This document shows positions 1-9,878 of a DNA stretch of 64,000 nt, in pieces. Position 1 is the stretch's first letter; every line of letters starts with the position of its first letter. This stretch comes from Halobellus inordinatus (GTDB lineage Archaea; Halobacteriota; Halobacteria; Halobacteriales; Haloferacaceae), in NCBI RefSeq assembly GCF_024464655.1, contig NZ_JANHAV010000001.1, positions 682,001 through 746,000 on the forward strand, read 5' to 3'. The position numbers and the translations under genes are program-made. The notes below the pieces were generated by a model, which did not search any database, was not told where the DNA came from, and was given only the letters and a program-made list of their open reading frames with translations.

Positions 1-1568
1 TCTCGTGGATTGACGAGGAGACCCAATTAGATTCACCGAACGAGAAACAACGTCAGTTCATTCAGCGGTACGCAGAGCGATTTGCAGTACTTCAAGGCCC
101 ACCGGGTACTGGGAAGACGGTCACCCTCTCCTATGGTCTGCTAGCTCGCGCCTTCGCTAGGCTCGACGACAATGAAGACTTCCGCGGACTCGTCGTTGCC
201 CCCTCCAATCGCGCAACGAACGCCCTTTTAGAGAAAACGGACGCGTTACTCCAGCAATGGAGGGCGAGTGGCCCACGGACGGACGACGACCCTCTAGATG
301 ATCTACAACTCGTCCGGGCAGTTAGCCGCGACGTTGATGTCCGTGAAGACCGCTACGACGAATCCCGGTTCGTAAACTACCATACGGACGAGGAAGCAAT
401 TTCGGAAATCAAGCGGGACCTGACGAGTGGGCAGAGCAGTCTCGATGCGTTCGGTGCTGGTGGAAGTACGAACTCAGGGATTCTGGTGTGCTCAACTCCT
501 TCGGGAGGTTACAAGCTTGTTGAGAAGATCTATGACGACGGGACTGAACCCCACTTCGAATTATTAGCTGCTGACGAAGCGTCGATGATGCCGGTCCCAG
601 ATCTGTTAGTCCCGGGGGCCTCAACAACAAAGGGTGCACAGATCCTGATATCGGGCGATCACCGGCAGATGCCCCCGGTTCAACAGCACGACTGGGACCG
701 GGAGGACAGGCGGATTGTTGAGGAGATCGCGCCGTTCCTGTCCACGATGGACTTTTTCCGGCTCTTCAGCGAAGATGACAACTTCAGCGGTGGTGAGAAT
801 CTGGAACTCGTGGATGTCCCAACTGGACAATTCGTCCCTATTGACCGTCTCGAAATTACGTACCGGTGTCATACTGTTGTCGCCGAGTTCCTCCGCCGAC
901 TCATCTACAGCGACGATGGCATCCGGTACCGCTCTGGGCTCAATCATCAGCTAGATGTCAAAGGGTCGCACCGGCCGGGAGTTCGCCGTGCAATGCACCC
1001 ACGTTATCCCCTGGTGTTAATCGTCCATGACGAGCAGGAGAGCCAACAGTCAAACCCATTCGAGGCGGGTATCATTAGCAAACTCGTGGACGCCGCTGCA
1101 GACAAAGAATCGAAAGGTGTCGTGACGCCTCACAATGCACAGCGCGGCCGTCTCCGAACCAAACTCCGAGGGCGTGTCGATGATGACTCGGTAGACACGG
1201 TGGAGCGGTTCCAAGGTGGGGAGCGTGATCTCATCATCGTGTCAGCAACCGTTTCTGATCCGGACTATATCAGGCGTGAAGCAGAGTTCATTTTGAGTCC
1301 TGAACGCCTGAATGTGGCGATGAGTCGGATGAAAAAGAAGCTCGTACTGGTTGTCCCTCGTAGTCTGATTAATGTCATTCCCTCAGATAAAGAACAGTAC
1401 AAGAGCGCGCGGAAGTGGAAGCGGATGTACGAAATCATCACTGAGGAAGCGAACAAAGAACCGTGGTCAGGGACGGTAAGCGAGATGATTGGCGAAGTGC
1501 CTGAGCGGTCAAGTGACGCAAGTTTAAATATATACACGGTAGCTAATTTAGCAACAGATGACGGATAG
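1..1568 (+). CDS. SF1 (UPF1/DNA2-like) helicase, 5' truncated by window edge
   Basis: The reading frame is open from base 3, so the gene starts before the window; the GTG at 486 is an internal codon. Motifs run in SF1B order: Walker A GPPGTGKT at about 96-119, a Walker B-like ADEAS at about 571-585, GDHRQMPP at about 655-678, EITYRCH, VERFQGGERD near 1200, and RLNVAMSRMKKK near 1310. This is the DNA2/UPF1 AAA_12 layout, so an ATP-driven 5'-3' nucleic-acid helicase is expected; any N-terminal nuclease or OB domain lies outside the window. The stop overlaps the start of the following methyltransferase by 11 bp, indicating one transcript. A role in defence or repair is inferred from the neighbours. 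Confidence 0.85.
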   Translation, partial: SWIDEETQLDSPNEKQRQFIQRYAERFAVLQGPPGTGKTVTLSYGLLARAFARLDDNEDFRGLVVAPSNRATNALLEKTDALLQQWRASGPRTDDDPLDDLQLVRAVSRDVDVREDRYDESRFVNYHTDEEAISEIKRDLTSGQSSLDAFGAGGSTNSGILVCSTPSGGYKLVEKIYDDGTEPHFELLAADEASMMPVPDLLVPGASTTKGAQILISGDHRQMPPVQQHDWDREDRRIVEEIAPFLSTMDFFRLFSEDDNFSGGENLELVDVPTGQFVPIDRLEITYRCHTVVAEFLRRLIYSDDGIRYRSGLNHQLDVKGSHRPGVRRAMHPRYPLVLIVHDEQESQQSNPFEAGIISKLVDAAADKESKGVVTPHNAQRGRLRTKLRGRVDDDSVDTVERFQGGERDLIIVSATVSDPDYIRREAEFILSPERLNVAMSRMKKKLVLVVPRSLINVIPSDKEQYKSARKWKRMYEIITEEANKEPWSGTVSEMIGEVPERSSDASLNIYTVANLATDDG

Positions 1569-2241
1569 CGAAGAGAACGATGATCTAATCCTCTCTGCTT
1601 ACAGAGCCGATAGTAGCGAACTCTTCCCCCGTATTCTCGATCTACATATTGAGGACGGCGCGCGCATCGCGGATGTTACACACGGCACAGGTGTCTTCTG
1701 GCAAGACATTGACCTCGAAAGCCGTGGTATGGAGCTGGTCACGTCCGATATCACACCGAAGACGGACGACCTTTCCATGATTGGCGATTGCTGCGCACTC
1801 CCCATTCAAGACAATAGTCTCGATTGTATGATCCTTGACCCACCATACGCTGAAGGGTACTATCGAAGGAACCGGGAACACATGGCTGGGAATGGGTCTC
1901 ACAAGTCGTTCCGCGACACATATTCGGGAGGTCGAGCGTATGACGGCAGTGGGAAATACCACCAAGCAGTTCTTCAAACCTACTTTGAGGGGGGGCATGA
2001 AGCAAAGCGGGTGCTGAAACCGGATGGAACGCTGATTATCAAAATAATGGACGAGGTCTCGTCGAATAAGCAGGAACTTGCGCACATTCAAGTAACAAAC
2101 TACTACGAAAGAGAATTGGATTTCTACACTCGTGACCTATTCGTTCAGATTCGGAAAGAGAAACCAACTGTCGTTGGGATGAACAAGCAAGTCCACGCTC
2201 GGAAGAATCACTCCTATTTCCTGGTATACGATATGCCGTAA
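1558..2241 (+). CDS. Small SAM-dependent DNA amino-methyltransferase
   Basis: A 227-residue protein. Residues near 38-47 (DVTHGTGVFW) resemble the SAM-binding motif I, and DPPY at 94-97 is the catalytic motif IV of N6-adenine or N4-cytosine methyltransferases. Motif I precedes IV with little between, so no large target-recognition domain is present. The C-terminus (ARKNHSYFLVY) resembles the closing strand of such enzymes. It overlaps the upstream helicase gene by 11 bp, so the two are probably co-translated. It could be a phage-type orphan methyltransferase or part of a helicase-methyltransferase defence module; the target base cannot be read from the sequence. Confidence 0.75.
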   Translation: MTDSEENDDLILSAYRADSSELFPRILDLHIEDGARIADVTHGTGVFWQDIDLESRGMELVTSDITPKTDDLSMIGDCCALPIQDNSLDCMILDPPYAEGYYRRNREHMAGNGSHKSFRDTYSGGRAYDGSGKYHQAVLQTYFEGGHEAKRVLKPDGTLIIKIMDEVSSNKQELAHIQVTNYYERELDFYTRDLFVQIRKEKPTVVGMNKQVHARKNHSYFLVYDMP

Positions 2242-2367
2242 CCGTTTAACGCGGAACACAGTCTCTACGATAGAACGGACATGGGTGAAAATACACTAGT
2301 TCTTGGCATAGTGGAATCCACGGTATTCTAGGTACAAGTCACACCTTGATAGTGATGCTGACCTATT

Positions 2368-2700
2368 TTACTCTATATTGGCGACGTGTTCTTCGGGAGC
2401 ATGATCCTCGATATAATTATCGAGTAAATTCCGCAGGTTCACAATGCTCTCCCAATCCATCATGATCTCCGACTCCAACCGATAGCCAACAGCGTTTGCC
2501 ATTCCCTCGTCTTCTATCTCGATGTCAGTATCTTTTGAACTCCAAAAAGCCATCTGAACGATGTTTTGATCATCATCGTCCATTCGAAGGAGCGTCCCAC
2601 GTGCAAATACACGTTGGAAATTTGGCTCATAGGATGTTAGAACTGGTGAATCCTCATCCGCAACGTGAATGTCCGTTCCGCTATGGTTCTCTTCTGACAT
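2368..2700 (-). CDS. Hypothetical small acidic protein (DUF3467-like pattern)
   Basis: About 110 residues. The middle (RGTLLRMDDDDQNIVQMAFW) and the end (LESEIMMDWESIVNLRNLLD) follow the pattern of DUF3467-type proteins: a beta sheet, then a helix with a regular leucine pattern. The family match is by eye and tentative. I chose the ATG at 2700; a GTG at 2706 would directly abut the stop of the upstream gene. The gene lies just behind the winged-helix gene on the same strand and is probably co-transcribed with it. Confidence 0.5.
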   Translation of the reverse strand: MSEENHSGTDIHVADEDSPVLTSYEPNFQRVFARGTLLRMDDDDQNIVQMAFWSSKDTDIEIEDEGMANAVGYRLESEIMMDWESIVNLRNLLDNYIEDHAPEEHVANIE

Positions 2701-2706
2701 AGTCAC

Positions 2707-3417
2707 TTAGTAGGCCAGACTCGTCGTGTCTTGTCGATTCCAGTCGTTGTCTTTGTCCCAGCTGTCCTCCGATTGTTCACTCTCGAACGAGCCAGAGCTA
2801 CTGACATCTACCCAGGCATCTGCGACGAGGATGTCGGCTTTGCTGGCTGCACCAGATGCTGGGGTTGCCTGTGTCGTCCCTTTGGAGGATGTGACATCTA
2901 AGTCATTGTCTCGTATTCGTGATTGGGCGGGGGCCGCAATCGACACGCCCTCTGGCGTTAACTGGATCGTCTCCTCGGTGAGCTCGATCCATCCAAACTC
3001 CGCCAATTCGTCGATGACCTCATCGTAGTGTTCGAGGACCTCTGAATGCTTCTCTACGTCCAAGGGTTCTGTGGGGCTCCCCTGGATATTTGCATGGGTA
3101 TAGAGGTAGATGATGAGTTGCATGTCTTTCTGGTCACGGATGTCATGCAAGTTTTCCCCTAGCTGCTGTGGGACTACCCCGTCCTCGTCAATGGTGATTT
3201 TGGGACCAATCCGCCCGAGGGTTTCCAGCAATTGGACGTATTTCTGGGTAGTGGCCCACGAAAGGTCGGTTTTTTCCGCGAGCTCGTTGATAGAGATGGG
3301 GTCCCTCCGGGGGTAATTCAATGTCCAGGCCAGACGTTCTAGTGCTTCGGAGGGGTTTGTCCGACTCATTCTCATTACAATGAGAGGGGAGCGCAGGTCA
3401 TAAATCTTGTCCATCAT
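2707..3417 (-). CDS. Winged-helix DNA-binding protein
   Basis: About 236 residues. A helix-turn-helix of MarR/ArsR type is visible near residues 35-70 (SINELAEKTDLSWATTQKYV), followed by a wing and a second helical domain around LEHYDEVIDELAEFGWIELT. The C-terminal 80 residues are low complexity, rich in Ser, Thr and Asp. The start at 3417 is preferred because a TATA element at 3449-3456 predicts minus-strand transcription from about 3426; ATGs at 3375 and 3369 are alternatives. It is divergent from the gene at 3480 and shares that TATA element, so autoregulation or control of the neighbour is plausible. Target unknown. Confidence 0.6.
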   Translation of the reverse strand: MMDKIYDLRSPLIVMRMSRTNPSEALERLAWTLNYPRRDPISINELAEKTDLSWATTQKYVQLLETLGRIGPKITIDEDGVVPQQLGENLHDIRDQKDMQLIIYLYTHANIQGSPTEPLDVEKHSEVLEHYDEVIDELAEFGWIELTEETIQLTPEGVSIAAPAQSRIRDNDLDVTSSKGTTQATPASGAASKADILVADAWVDVSSSGSFESEQSEDSWDKDNDWNRQDTTSLAY

Positions 3418-3448
3418 CTCAGAACTCCAAATACATGGGAACACGTGT

Positions 3449-3456
3449 TTTAAATA
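3449..3456. promoter_or_regulatory. Shared bidirectional TATA box
   Basis: TTTAAATA is nearly palindromic and centred at about 3452.5. It lies 28 bp upstream of the GTG at 3480 on the plus strand and about 26 bp upstream of position 3426 on the minus strand, so one AT-rich element can serve both divergent genes. Haloarchaeal TATA boxes sit 25-30 bp before the transcription start. Confidence 0.5.
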
Positions 3457-3479
3457 AGCAGTAACCATACGACTGAGGT

Positions 3480-4157
3480 GTGACGTGGGATGAGGAATCG
3501 GTTCTACAGGCTGCCGATACAGTGGGGTATGGAGGGGCCCTCTGGATTCTATATCTAGCCGAAGAGTCTGATGTGGGGATTGGAAAAACATCGAACTTTC
3601 ACAGTGAGAAGGGGAGCGTGCGTTCATATGCGAAGTCAGAAGATTTAGACGATCCAGGCATTTCCGTTGTCAAAGATGGATTCCAGAATCTTTGTCGAAA
3701 GCCAGTAACGGACGCCAGTGGCAGAACCGACGTAATCAATAACGACGACAAAAATGCCGATCTACTCCGCTTGAGCAGACTAGGTATGACGCTGATGAAG
3801 ACGGTGAATAGTGATGACAGGGTCCGAACTGCCCTCAAGGAATCAATAGGAATTGAAACAGGGGGCCTCCCAGATCCTTGGTGGCCTGGAGATGGGCCAC
3901 GAGAAAATTATTCCGTCTATCTATACACTCATGCTGACCACTCGGTCCGAGAAGAGGAGGAAGTGGATATTAACGCATATGCTCGCTTTGAGTGTGCCTG
4001 TTGCGGAGAGGATGTTATAAACGAATTTCAATTAACTCTAGAAAATGGCGAGATCATCAATGAATGGGGCCGAAAGGTAACTACCCAATGTGAAGGGTGT
4101 GACACAGAGTTCGAACACTCTGTAGCCAACCCCCATCAAAAGCCGACGCCATTATAA
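3480..4157 (+). CDS. Hypothetical protein with C-terminal zinc-binding cysteines
   Basis: A 225-residue protein. The C-terminal third carries two CxxC pairs (CACCGEDV and QCEGCDTEF) about 50 residues apart, enough for one zinc site. The N-terminal region (WDEESVLQAADTVGYGGALW) looks like a winged-helix start, and RLSRLGMTLMKTV would fit the end of such a domain. The start is GTG at 3480, placed by the TATA box 28 bp upstream, consistent with a leaderless mRNA. It is divergent from the winged-helix gene at 2707-3417. The family was not recognised. Confidence 0.55.
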   Translation: MTWDEESVLQAADTVGYGGALWILYLAEESDVGIGKTSNFHSEKGSVRSYAKSEDLDDPGISVVKDGFQNLCRKPVTDASGRTDVINNDDKNADLLRLSRLGMTLMKTVNSDDRVRTALKESIGIETGGLPDPWWPGDGPRENYSVYLYTHADHSVREEEEVDINAYARFECACCGEDVINEFQLTLENGEIINEWGRKVTTQCEGCDTEFEHSVANPHQKPTPL

Positions 4158-4304
4158 TATATTTGCGGAGGTGTGGGGATGTCAAATAGGCCATGGTGAC
4201 CTCATTCTCACCTAAATGCGGGATATGGGAACAACGTCAAGTCCAGTTATTCAAATCTACCTGATCTGCTCATCACTACACTCAGACGCCGATAAGAGCC
4301 GCTG

Positions 4305-5486
4305 TCAGTTGTGATTGAACCCTGAGTTGGGGTCGTCGTCGGCATTCCGGAACTCGTCCTCGAAGCGTTCGCGTTCTTCACTGTCGTTCGGTTGGTCGTA
4401 GTGGAGCTTCTGAACGCGTGGCGATACGTCACACCGCTGGTCGATCCCGTCCGCCGAGACGCCTCTGTTCTTCTGGTCGGTAATGTATCCAGTTCGGATG
4501 TGATGTGGGGCTCGACTACTGGGACATTTGTAGGCGGAGTTGTTCTTCTGGGCTGCTTCGCAGTCCTCGGGATCCCGGTCGTGAGGACAGTCTAATCCGA
4601 CCATGCACGGTCGAGTCCATTTGTAAGCGATCTTCTGTAATGTCGATGGGCTCATTCTCCCGTCACCTTTCGTGAGTAACGGTTCCCTCCCTTCTTCGTC
4701 CGTTACGGGAGGTCGCTGATCCTTGAGATAGTCCTGGATAATCTCTGGAACATCCCCGTAGAGAGTGATCTCTCGTTCGCTGCTCTCGTCGTTCTTGAGC
4801 GGTGTCGTCTCATCGGTTTCGTACTGGAGAACCCGCTCCTCATAGTCGAAATCAGGAACATCACGGCCAATCAATCCGGCTTTCCTCGGACCAGACTGAC
4901 ACATCAACTCCATCGAGACATGCTCTATATCGGCGTACTCATATTTCCGAAGGAAGTCCAGCGCCGCTTTCGCAATCTCAGGATCAAGCTTCTTCTCGTC
5001 GACACCCTCGCCGCCGGCATAGTCTATTTCAGGGATTTCGACACACTTCTCGAAGCGAACCGGAGCCATCCTATGTTCGATCAGATATTGAATGAACTCG
5101 CGGAAGAGGTACATATCATCCCTAAGCGTGGTGTCCGCCAACGGTTTGTCCCGAGACAGAGACTCGTACTTCCGCCATTTATTGTATCGCTCAACATCCT
5201 CGCTCGTGAGGTTGTCAGTCGAGTCGATATCTATCTCGTCTTCGAGGTATGTCTGGAGATAGTTCAGTTTCCGCCTGTACTGGCCTGTTGAACTCACCTC
5301 TTCCAGTTTCTTCTCCCGGAACTCATTCAAGACCTCATCCATCGGGCGCGACTTGCGTGAGAGCTCAGGAAATGAGTCCGCCATCTGATCAACGACAGTA
5401 GCGGCTATCTGTTCCAGAAAGTCCTCTGTTGGATCCTCAGAGAGGCGTTCTTTGATGAACTCTACGTCGTCGCGCCGGTCGGTCAT
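4305..5486 (-). CDS. Tyrosine recombinase / phage-type integrase with cysteine-rich insert
   Basis: About 393 residues. The N-terminal half contains a SAM-like core-binding domain. Catalytic residues of the tyrosine recombinase fold are visible: Arg about 201 in QSGPRKAG, His about 328 and Arg about 331 in APHHIRTG, and the nucleophile Tyr about 363 in KLHYDQP. Between the box I Arg and box II lies an insert with Cys at about 294, 300, 309 and 321, which may bind zinc. The ATG at 5486 is supported by a TATA-like element near 5513 on the minus strand, making the message leaderless. Such integrases move plasmids, viruses or islands; no attachment site could be defined. Confidence 0.85.
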   Translation of the reverse strand: MTDRRDDVEFIKERLSEDPTEDFLEQIAATVVDQMADSFPELSRKSRPMDEVLNEFREKKLEEVSSTGQYRRKLNYLQTYLEDEIDIDSTDNLTSEDVERYNKWRKYESLSRDKPLADTTLRDDMYLFREFIQYLIEHRMAPVRFEKCVEIPEIDYAGGEGVDEKKLDPEIAKAALDFLRKYEYADIEHVSMELMCQSGPRKAGLIGRDVPDFDYEERVLQYETDETTPLKNDESSEREITLYGDVPEIIQDYLKDQRPPVTDEEGREPLLTKGDGRMSPSTLQKIAYKWTRPCMVGLDCPHDRDPEDCEAAQKNNSAYKCPSSRAPHHIRTGYITDQKNRGVSADGIDQRCDVSPRVQKLHYDQPNDSEERERFEDEFRNADDDPNSGFNHN

Positions 5487-5908
5487 CACCTACGCAAAAT
5501 AACCACCCATTTAATGCACTTAGCCTTCGGCAGGTAATACAAGCAATATTTGCTACTAACTGGGGTGGTTCTCCTCTGTATTTCAACGTAGATTTACTCT
5601 CAATCGTAACGCTGTCTGGCGATTCCAAAGGATCCATTGACTGATGGCGCTACCGGAGGTGGTCAAGCGTAGAAATTTGCTACCAACAGGGCCATTATAA
5701 ACGAAGTACGGCAGTTTCGGTGTGAGAATACTCGTCCAACATCGGTGCTGTATTTCGATTACCCACGATGCATCGCGCGGTGAGTAGAGCAATACTTGGC
5801 CAACCAGTATCTCGTTGATCAGTCGCCTTAGGCGCTAATCAATCAACCTACGTTGAGAGACAATACACAACGAAATTAATACCTCATCAGTCTCCATTAG
5901 CTGGAGGC
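5487..5908. other. Intergenic region with direct repeats near the integrase
   Basis: No ORF is supportable here. Two near-identical copies of ATTTGCTACYAAC occur at 5548-5560 and 5675-5687, 127 bp apart, each followed by a G-run. A TATA-like ATTATAAAC lies at about 5694-5702 on the plus strand with no obvious gene behind it. The repeats could be arm-type sites for the neighbouring recombinase or regulator sites. Confidence 0.35.
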
Positions 5909-6421
5909 TCACTCCTCCTGGTAGAATTCCACAGCCTTCTCCGAGAGTTCTTCTAACCGTTTCGAGAATTCTTCATCCCACTCTGTCCCGAATGCTCGGT
6001 CGTACAACTTCGGCACCCGTAGCAACCCCATCCACATCATTCGTTCCTGGATCTGCCACCGATTGAGCTGCTCTACATCCTCTCCTAGGACATCAGCGTC
6101 ACTACTATTGTCGAGAACAAGAGCAAGTAGATTGATATCAGCAACCACCGCAACTTTCGCAAAGTCCGCCAGTCCAGCGCCTACATCCCGCGATAGATTC
6201 GAGTAACCGACTGTCTCTGGGTCCAGCTCTTGTTCCCCTTTCCGTACATCAACTAGATACTGGAGGGAACGCCCGCTAAGGAAGCCTTGATGACTTGCAG
6301 CTGTGCCCGCTGGAGGAATTTCATCTGCATCATCATCAAGTTCGGCGAGCGGATAACCGCATTGTCCGCAGTAGTGGTGCTCATCCTTGACTTGATCTCC
6401 ACAATTCGGACAATAGGCCAT
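5909..6421 (-). CDS. Zinc-ribbon protein of unknown function
   Basis: About 170 residues. It opens with a zinc ribbon (CPNCGDQVKDEHHYCGQCG, two CxxC pairs at residues 4-22), followed by a helical domain with a hydrophobic stretch (VAVVADINLLALVL) and an acidic helical tail. Ribbons of this kind at the very N-terminus are common in archaeal proteins that bind nucleic acid or protein partners. I chose the ATG at 6421 because the ribbon starts three residues later and the upstream extension has a different composition. No family was recognised beyond the ribbon. Confidence 0.6.
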   Translation of the reverse strand: MAYCPNCGDQVKDEHHYCGQCGYPLAELDDDADEIPPAGTAASHQGFLSGRSLQYLVDVRKGEQELDPETVGYSNLSRDVGAGLADFAKVAVVADINLLALVLDNSSDADVLGEDVEQLNRWQIQERMMWMGLLRVPKLYDRAFGTEWDEEFSKRLEELSEKAVEFYQEE

Positions 6422-6936
6422 ACGGTAACAAACACCATCCCTCATCTTAGTGATTATCTGCTCCACGGCTGTCAGCGATAACTGCGAGCCTCTCAAGCAG
6501 ATTCGAAACAGGGTGCTATTCGCATCCTGAAAAATTTCATATAGTTTTCTCCGACGTATGCGGTGTGTTATTGGAAATCGGGTTGTAGTGGCCTCTACTG
6601 GTATTTTGATGCGGGATGCCTGAATAGCATTCATAACAGGTTGATTGCCAACGAATAGGCGTTTGTGCGTATGAATGCGATAGTTGCTACCGAGAGGGCG
6701 AGAACCTGGCTTCTAGCACCTGGTCCAGAGGGGTTTTCTTGTGAGTTAGAATCAGCCGTTCAGTCGCACCATGGAACTAGTCTCGTGTTTGGACCAACGC
6801 GAGATTGAAGACTTCCTAAAATCCCTTGAACTCGTACATTCCGGAGCCCTGATTCTCCGGAATCAGAAATTAAGATCGGATCAATTGCCTGGTGATTCTT
6901 TATACCAGTCAAGGGCAATAACCCTATGCGGTTCGT
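6422..6936. other. Intergenic region upstream of transposase, with long inverted repeat
   Basis: No convincing gene. The main structure is a perfect inverted repeat: ATTCCGGAG at 6838-6846 and CTCCGGAAT at 6855-6863, with an 8-bp spacer. A TATA-like TTTATA near 6899-6904 precedes the transposase start by about 35 bp. The left end of the insertion element should lie here, but no terminal repeat matching the right side (8940-9060) was recognised. Confidence 0.4.
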
Positions 6937-8937
6937 ATGCCAGATGGCCAGCCCGCTAAACACAGCGATCAATACACACCGATCATCGGGAACGGAAACG
7001 GAGAATACAGCACCCGGGCCACCTATCGAAATCTTCCAGAAAAAGATGGATATGGATCGGTCGCTGTCCGAGGAACCGGCCTCAAACTCAACCACCCCGT
7101 CGCGGACATCGAGACGCTACACAGAACCGCCCATCTCGCTGCACAGTTCCACGAACACAACCGAGATCAATGGGAGACACAGTCACCGTACCCGAACGAC
7201 GGGTCGATACTGTACGATTTAACCATTCTCGACGTTGCCGACGCAGCACTTGACGAAGAGACTCTGGACCCGTCAGCACTTGACGTGCTCGAACCGCGGT
7301 TCAAAACTCTCTTTCTCAAAGCCGCGCGACACCCACGAAATAACCAGGCGTTCTACGAACATCTGAAAGCCTCACCACCCATTCTCTCCGCACTCGGATA
7401 CAGCGATGCAATGGATCTGCCGAGCTACAGCACGTTCCAGCGAGTGGCCCAAAGCAGGCTGCCGAACGAACTTGACGAACTAGAACGAGGCAAAGAAGCC
7501 TTCGAGGCAGCCCGGACGCGCGCAGTCTACGCGGCATTTCGCAACGGAGTGCAACCACCAAACACCGTCCGCGAAGCGTATGGATTCGATGCTCGCGCCC
7601 CTCCATTCTCCGAGCGATCCGTACGCTGGGACGATGAGCAGTATGCGCTACGGAACTGGATTCAATTCCTGGCAAACGAAACTCTAGACCCACTCACGTT
7701 CGCTCGTGAGGAGCCGCAATTCGACATCTTGCACTTTCTCGGATTGCTCGCTACATCGGCATTAACCGGCAGTGGGCTTCAGACCGCCGCGAAAGTTTCT
7801 TTCTGGGATCATCACCCAGCCGACGTCCCCAAAGGAACCGGTCTGCCGAAATACATTAGCAATCGCGTTCCGTCTACACAGCGAACCATCCCCCGGACGA
7901 ACACTTCAGACGAGACCCCCACAATAGAAGCGCAGTTCGATGCGGTTCACGAGAATACTCTTGCTCTCGCAGCGCGACTCGGCTTCTTCACCGATCCTGT
8001 CTCACTAGCTGTTGACCTGTACCGCATTGAGTGGACGGGTTCTGACGATGCGCCAACCATCGACCGACCACACAAATCAGAGAATGACGTCCGTACGCAG
8101 TGGACGTACGCCGTTATCGGCATTCTCGATACGGAGGCACGCTTCACTCTCGGGACCCGATGGCTGAAACACAAGAGCGAATACCCACACGTCATCAAGC
8201 AGATGCTTCCCGGCGAACCCCTCCACTTCGATGTTAAAGCGATCTACGCTGACAGTGAAATGGTCCCAGGTGAGCTGATTACCGCATTCCGAGCGATTGC
8301 CGGGTCAGATTGGATTATTAAATCACCGGACCACTCCGTGATAAAGAGTCTAAAAGCGCTCACGCCAAGCGGGTACACTGGGCACGTCCTCGGCGTTCCG
8401 TGGAATTGCTCCCCAAAGCCGAACGCGGTCGCATACCCCTACGGAAGTACGCAACCGTCACCACTCCAGTTCACTGTCCATGAACTACAAAAAGACGACC
8501 CGAAGCCGGCAACTACGCATCAAACCACACTAACAGACGAATCAGAAGCCAACGAAGCCGAAGATCCATTGGTCCCAACGCTCACAGAGAAATTCGATGA
8601 CCCAGAAACTCTCGACGGGATCAGGAATCAATCAACGCATACCGCATACTTGACTGACCGCACTATTCCAGAACGATCTGCCGGCGGAATCCACTTCAAC
8701 TACTACCAACGCTGGGCAATCGAAGAAGCAATTAACCAGATCTCCAACCACTTTATGCCGGTCATCGAAAGCAGCAATCCGAAACTCCGACTGTACGGGA
8801 TAAACATCGCCATCCTCCTACAGAACTGGCACACGCTCATCAATCGCGCCGCCTCACCTGAACTCGGACTTCGTCTCTCAGTCACTCACCCAGAGCTGCT
8901 GAAAGCCGTCCAGCACGTCGCCTTCGGCCACAGATAA
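6937..8937 (+). mobile_element. DDE transposase of the IS4 superfamily
   Basis: A 666-residue protein with the Y-(2)-R-(3)-E signature of IS4-superfamily transposases at residues 589-596 (YYQRWAIE). The other acidic catalytic residues are probably Asp 360 (VDLYRIEW) and Asp 439 (IYADSEM). The region following the Glu (NPKLRLYGINIAILLQNWH) is typical of the helix closing the active site. Length and frame are intact, so the gene may be active. It is longer than most IS4-type transposases, with about 350 residues before the catalytic core. The element's ends and target duplication could not be defined, so only the coding part is given. Confidence 0.75.
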
Positions 8938-9065
8938 TCACATTCCAAACCGCCACTTCTGCGATATTGAGTACGGTTCCACTCTCGCCTCAGTGATTCA
9001 ATTCTCGTGTTCAGGACCATCGAGAGTAACTGAAATACTAAATGAGTCTCCTATATTTTTCCTCT

Positions 9066-9776
9066 ATGGATACACATGTTGGTGTGGATTGGGCAAGCGG
9101 GTCATGGGTCGTTGTTGAGGCAACCTCAGAGACGACTACTGTCGGTACCGAACCATCGCTGCTGAACGTCTGGCACGAATATGGAAATCGGGCGAATGAG
9201 ATCCTCGTGGACATTCCAGTTCATCTGCAAAGTGAGGGAAACCGTGAGTGTGACCGGGAAGCCAAGGACTTCCTCGGTTCTCGCGGCAGTACTGTCTTCT
9301 GGACACCGAACAGCGACGCGGTGACAGCTGAGGACTACGATAAGGCCGTAGAGAGGAATACTCGCGGATTAGGAAGCCACAGCTGGGGACTCATCCCACG
9401 TATCCAGGAAGTGAACGCTCTACTGAATGAATTCGAAACTGCACGTGAGACAGTCTACGAGAGCCATCCAGAAGTCTGCTTCAAAGCGTACCAAGGCGAC
9501 GATCTCCCCTCGAAGAAAAGCGACGCTGGCTTCGAAGCCCGGAAAGAGTGTCTCATCGAGAATGGCGGCGACTCCTTCCAGCCGGTGATCAACCTTGTTG
9601 ACGAGCGACTAGCAAACAGCCAATGGCACCACCGAATCCAGTCAGGCCGCGTCGACGACGTCCTCGACGCCGCCATCCTCGCCCTAACAGCACGCGAATC
9701 TACAGGCAACTACTCAACCCTCCCAGATGATGCCGATCCCACCTGCGACCCCTCCATTGTCTATCCGAGTACCTGA
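9066..9776 (+). CDS. DUF429 family protein (RNase H-fold predicted nuclease)
   Basis: About 236 residues. It opens with HVGVDWASGSWVVV, the first strand and turn of the RNase H-like fold seen in DUF429 proteins, with the first catalytic-type Asp in GVDWA. Later motifs include EILVDIPVHL, the SHSWGLIPRI stretch, ESHPEVCFKA and the C-terminal DDVLDAAILALTAR, which supplies further acidic residues. The family is annotated as predicted nuclease; its biological role is not settled. I chose the ATG at 9066 because the fold begins immediately; the ATG at 9042 would add eight residues unlike the family. It stands between the transposase and a uracil-DNA-glycosylase-like gene. Confidence 0.75.
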   Translation: MDTHVGVDWASGSWVVVEATSETTTVGTEPSLLNVWHEYGNRANEILVDIPVHLQSEGNRECDREAKDFLGSRGSTVFWTPNSDAVTAEDYDKAVERNTRGLGSHSWGLIPRIQEVNALLNEFETARETVYESHPEVCFKAYQGDDLPSKKSDAGFEARKECLIENGGDSFQPVINLVDERLANSQWHHRIQSGRVDDVLDAAILALTARESTGNYSTLPDDADPTCDPSIVYPST

Positions 9777-9878
9777 CCCCTTCACAAAGAAGCGCGCCGT
9801 TTTCAAAGAAACTCGTTCCTCTACCTACCCACCTTCGCTTAAACAACTAAGTTAGGTGTCGCTCAAGAACACTACATC

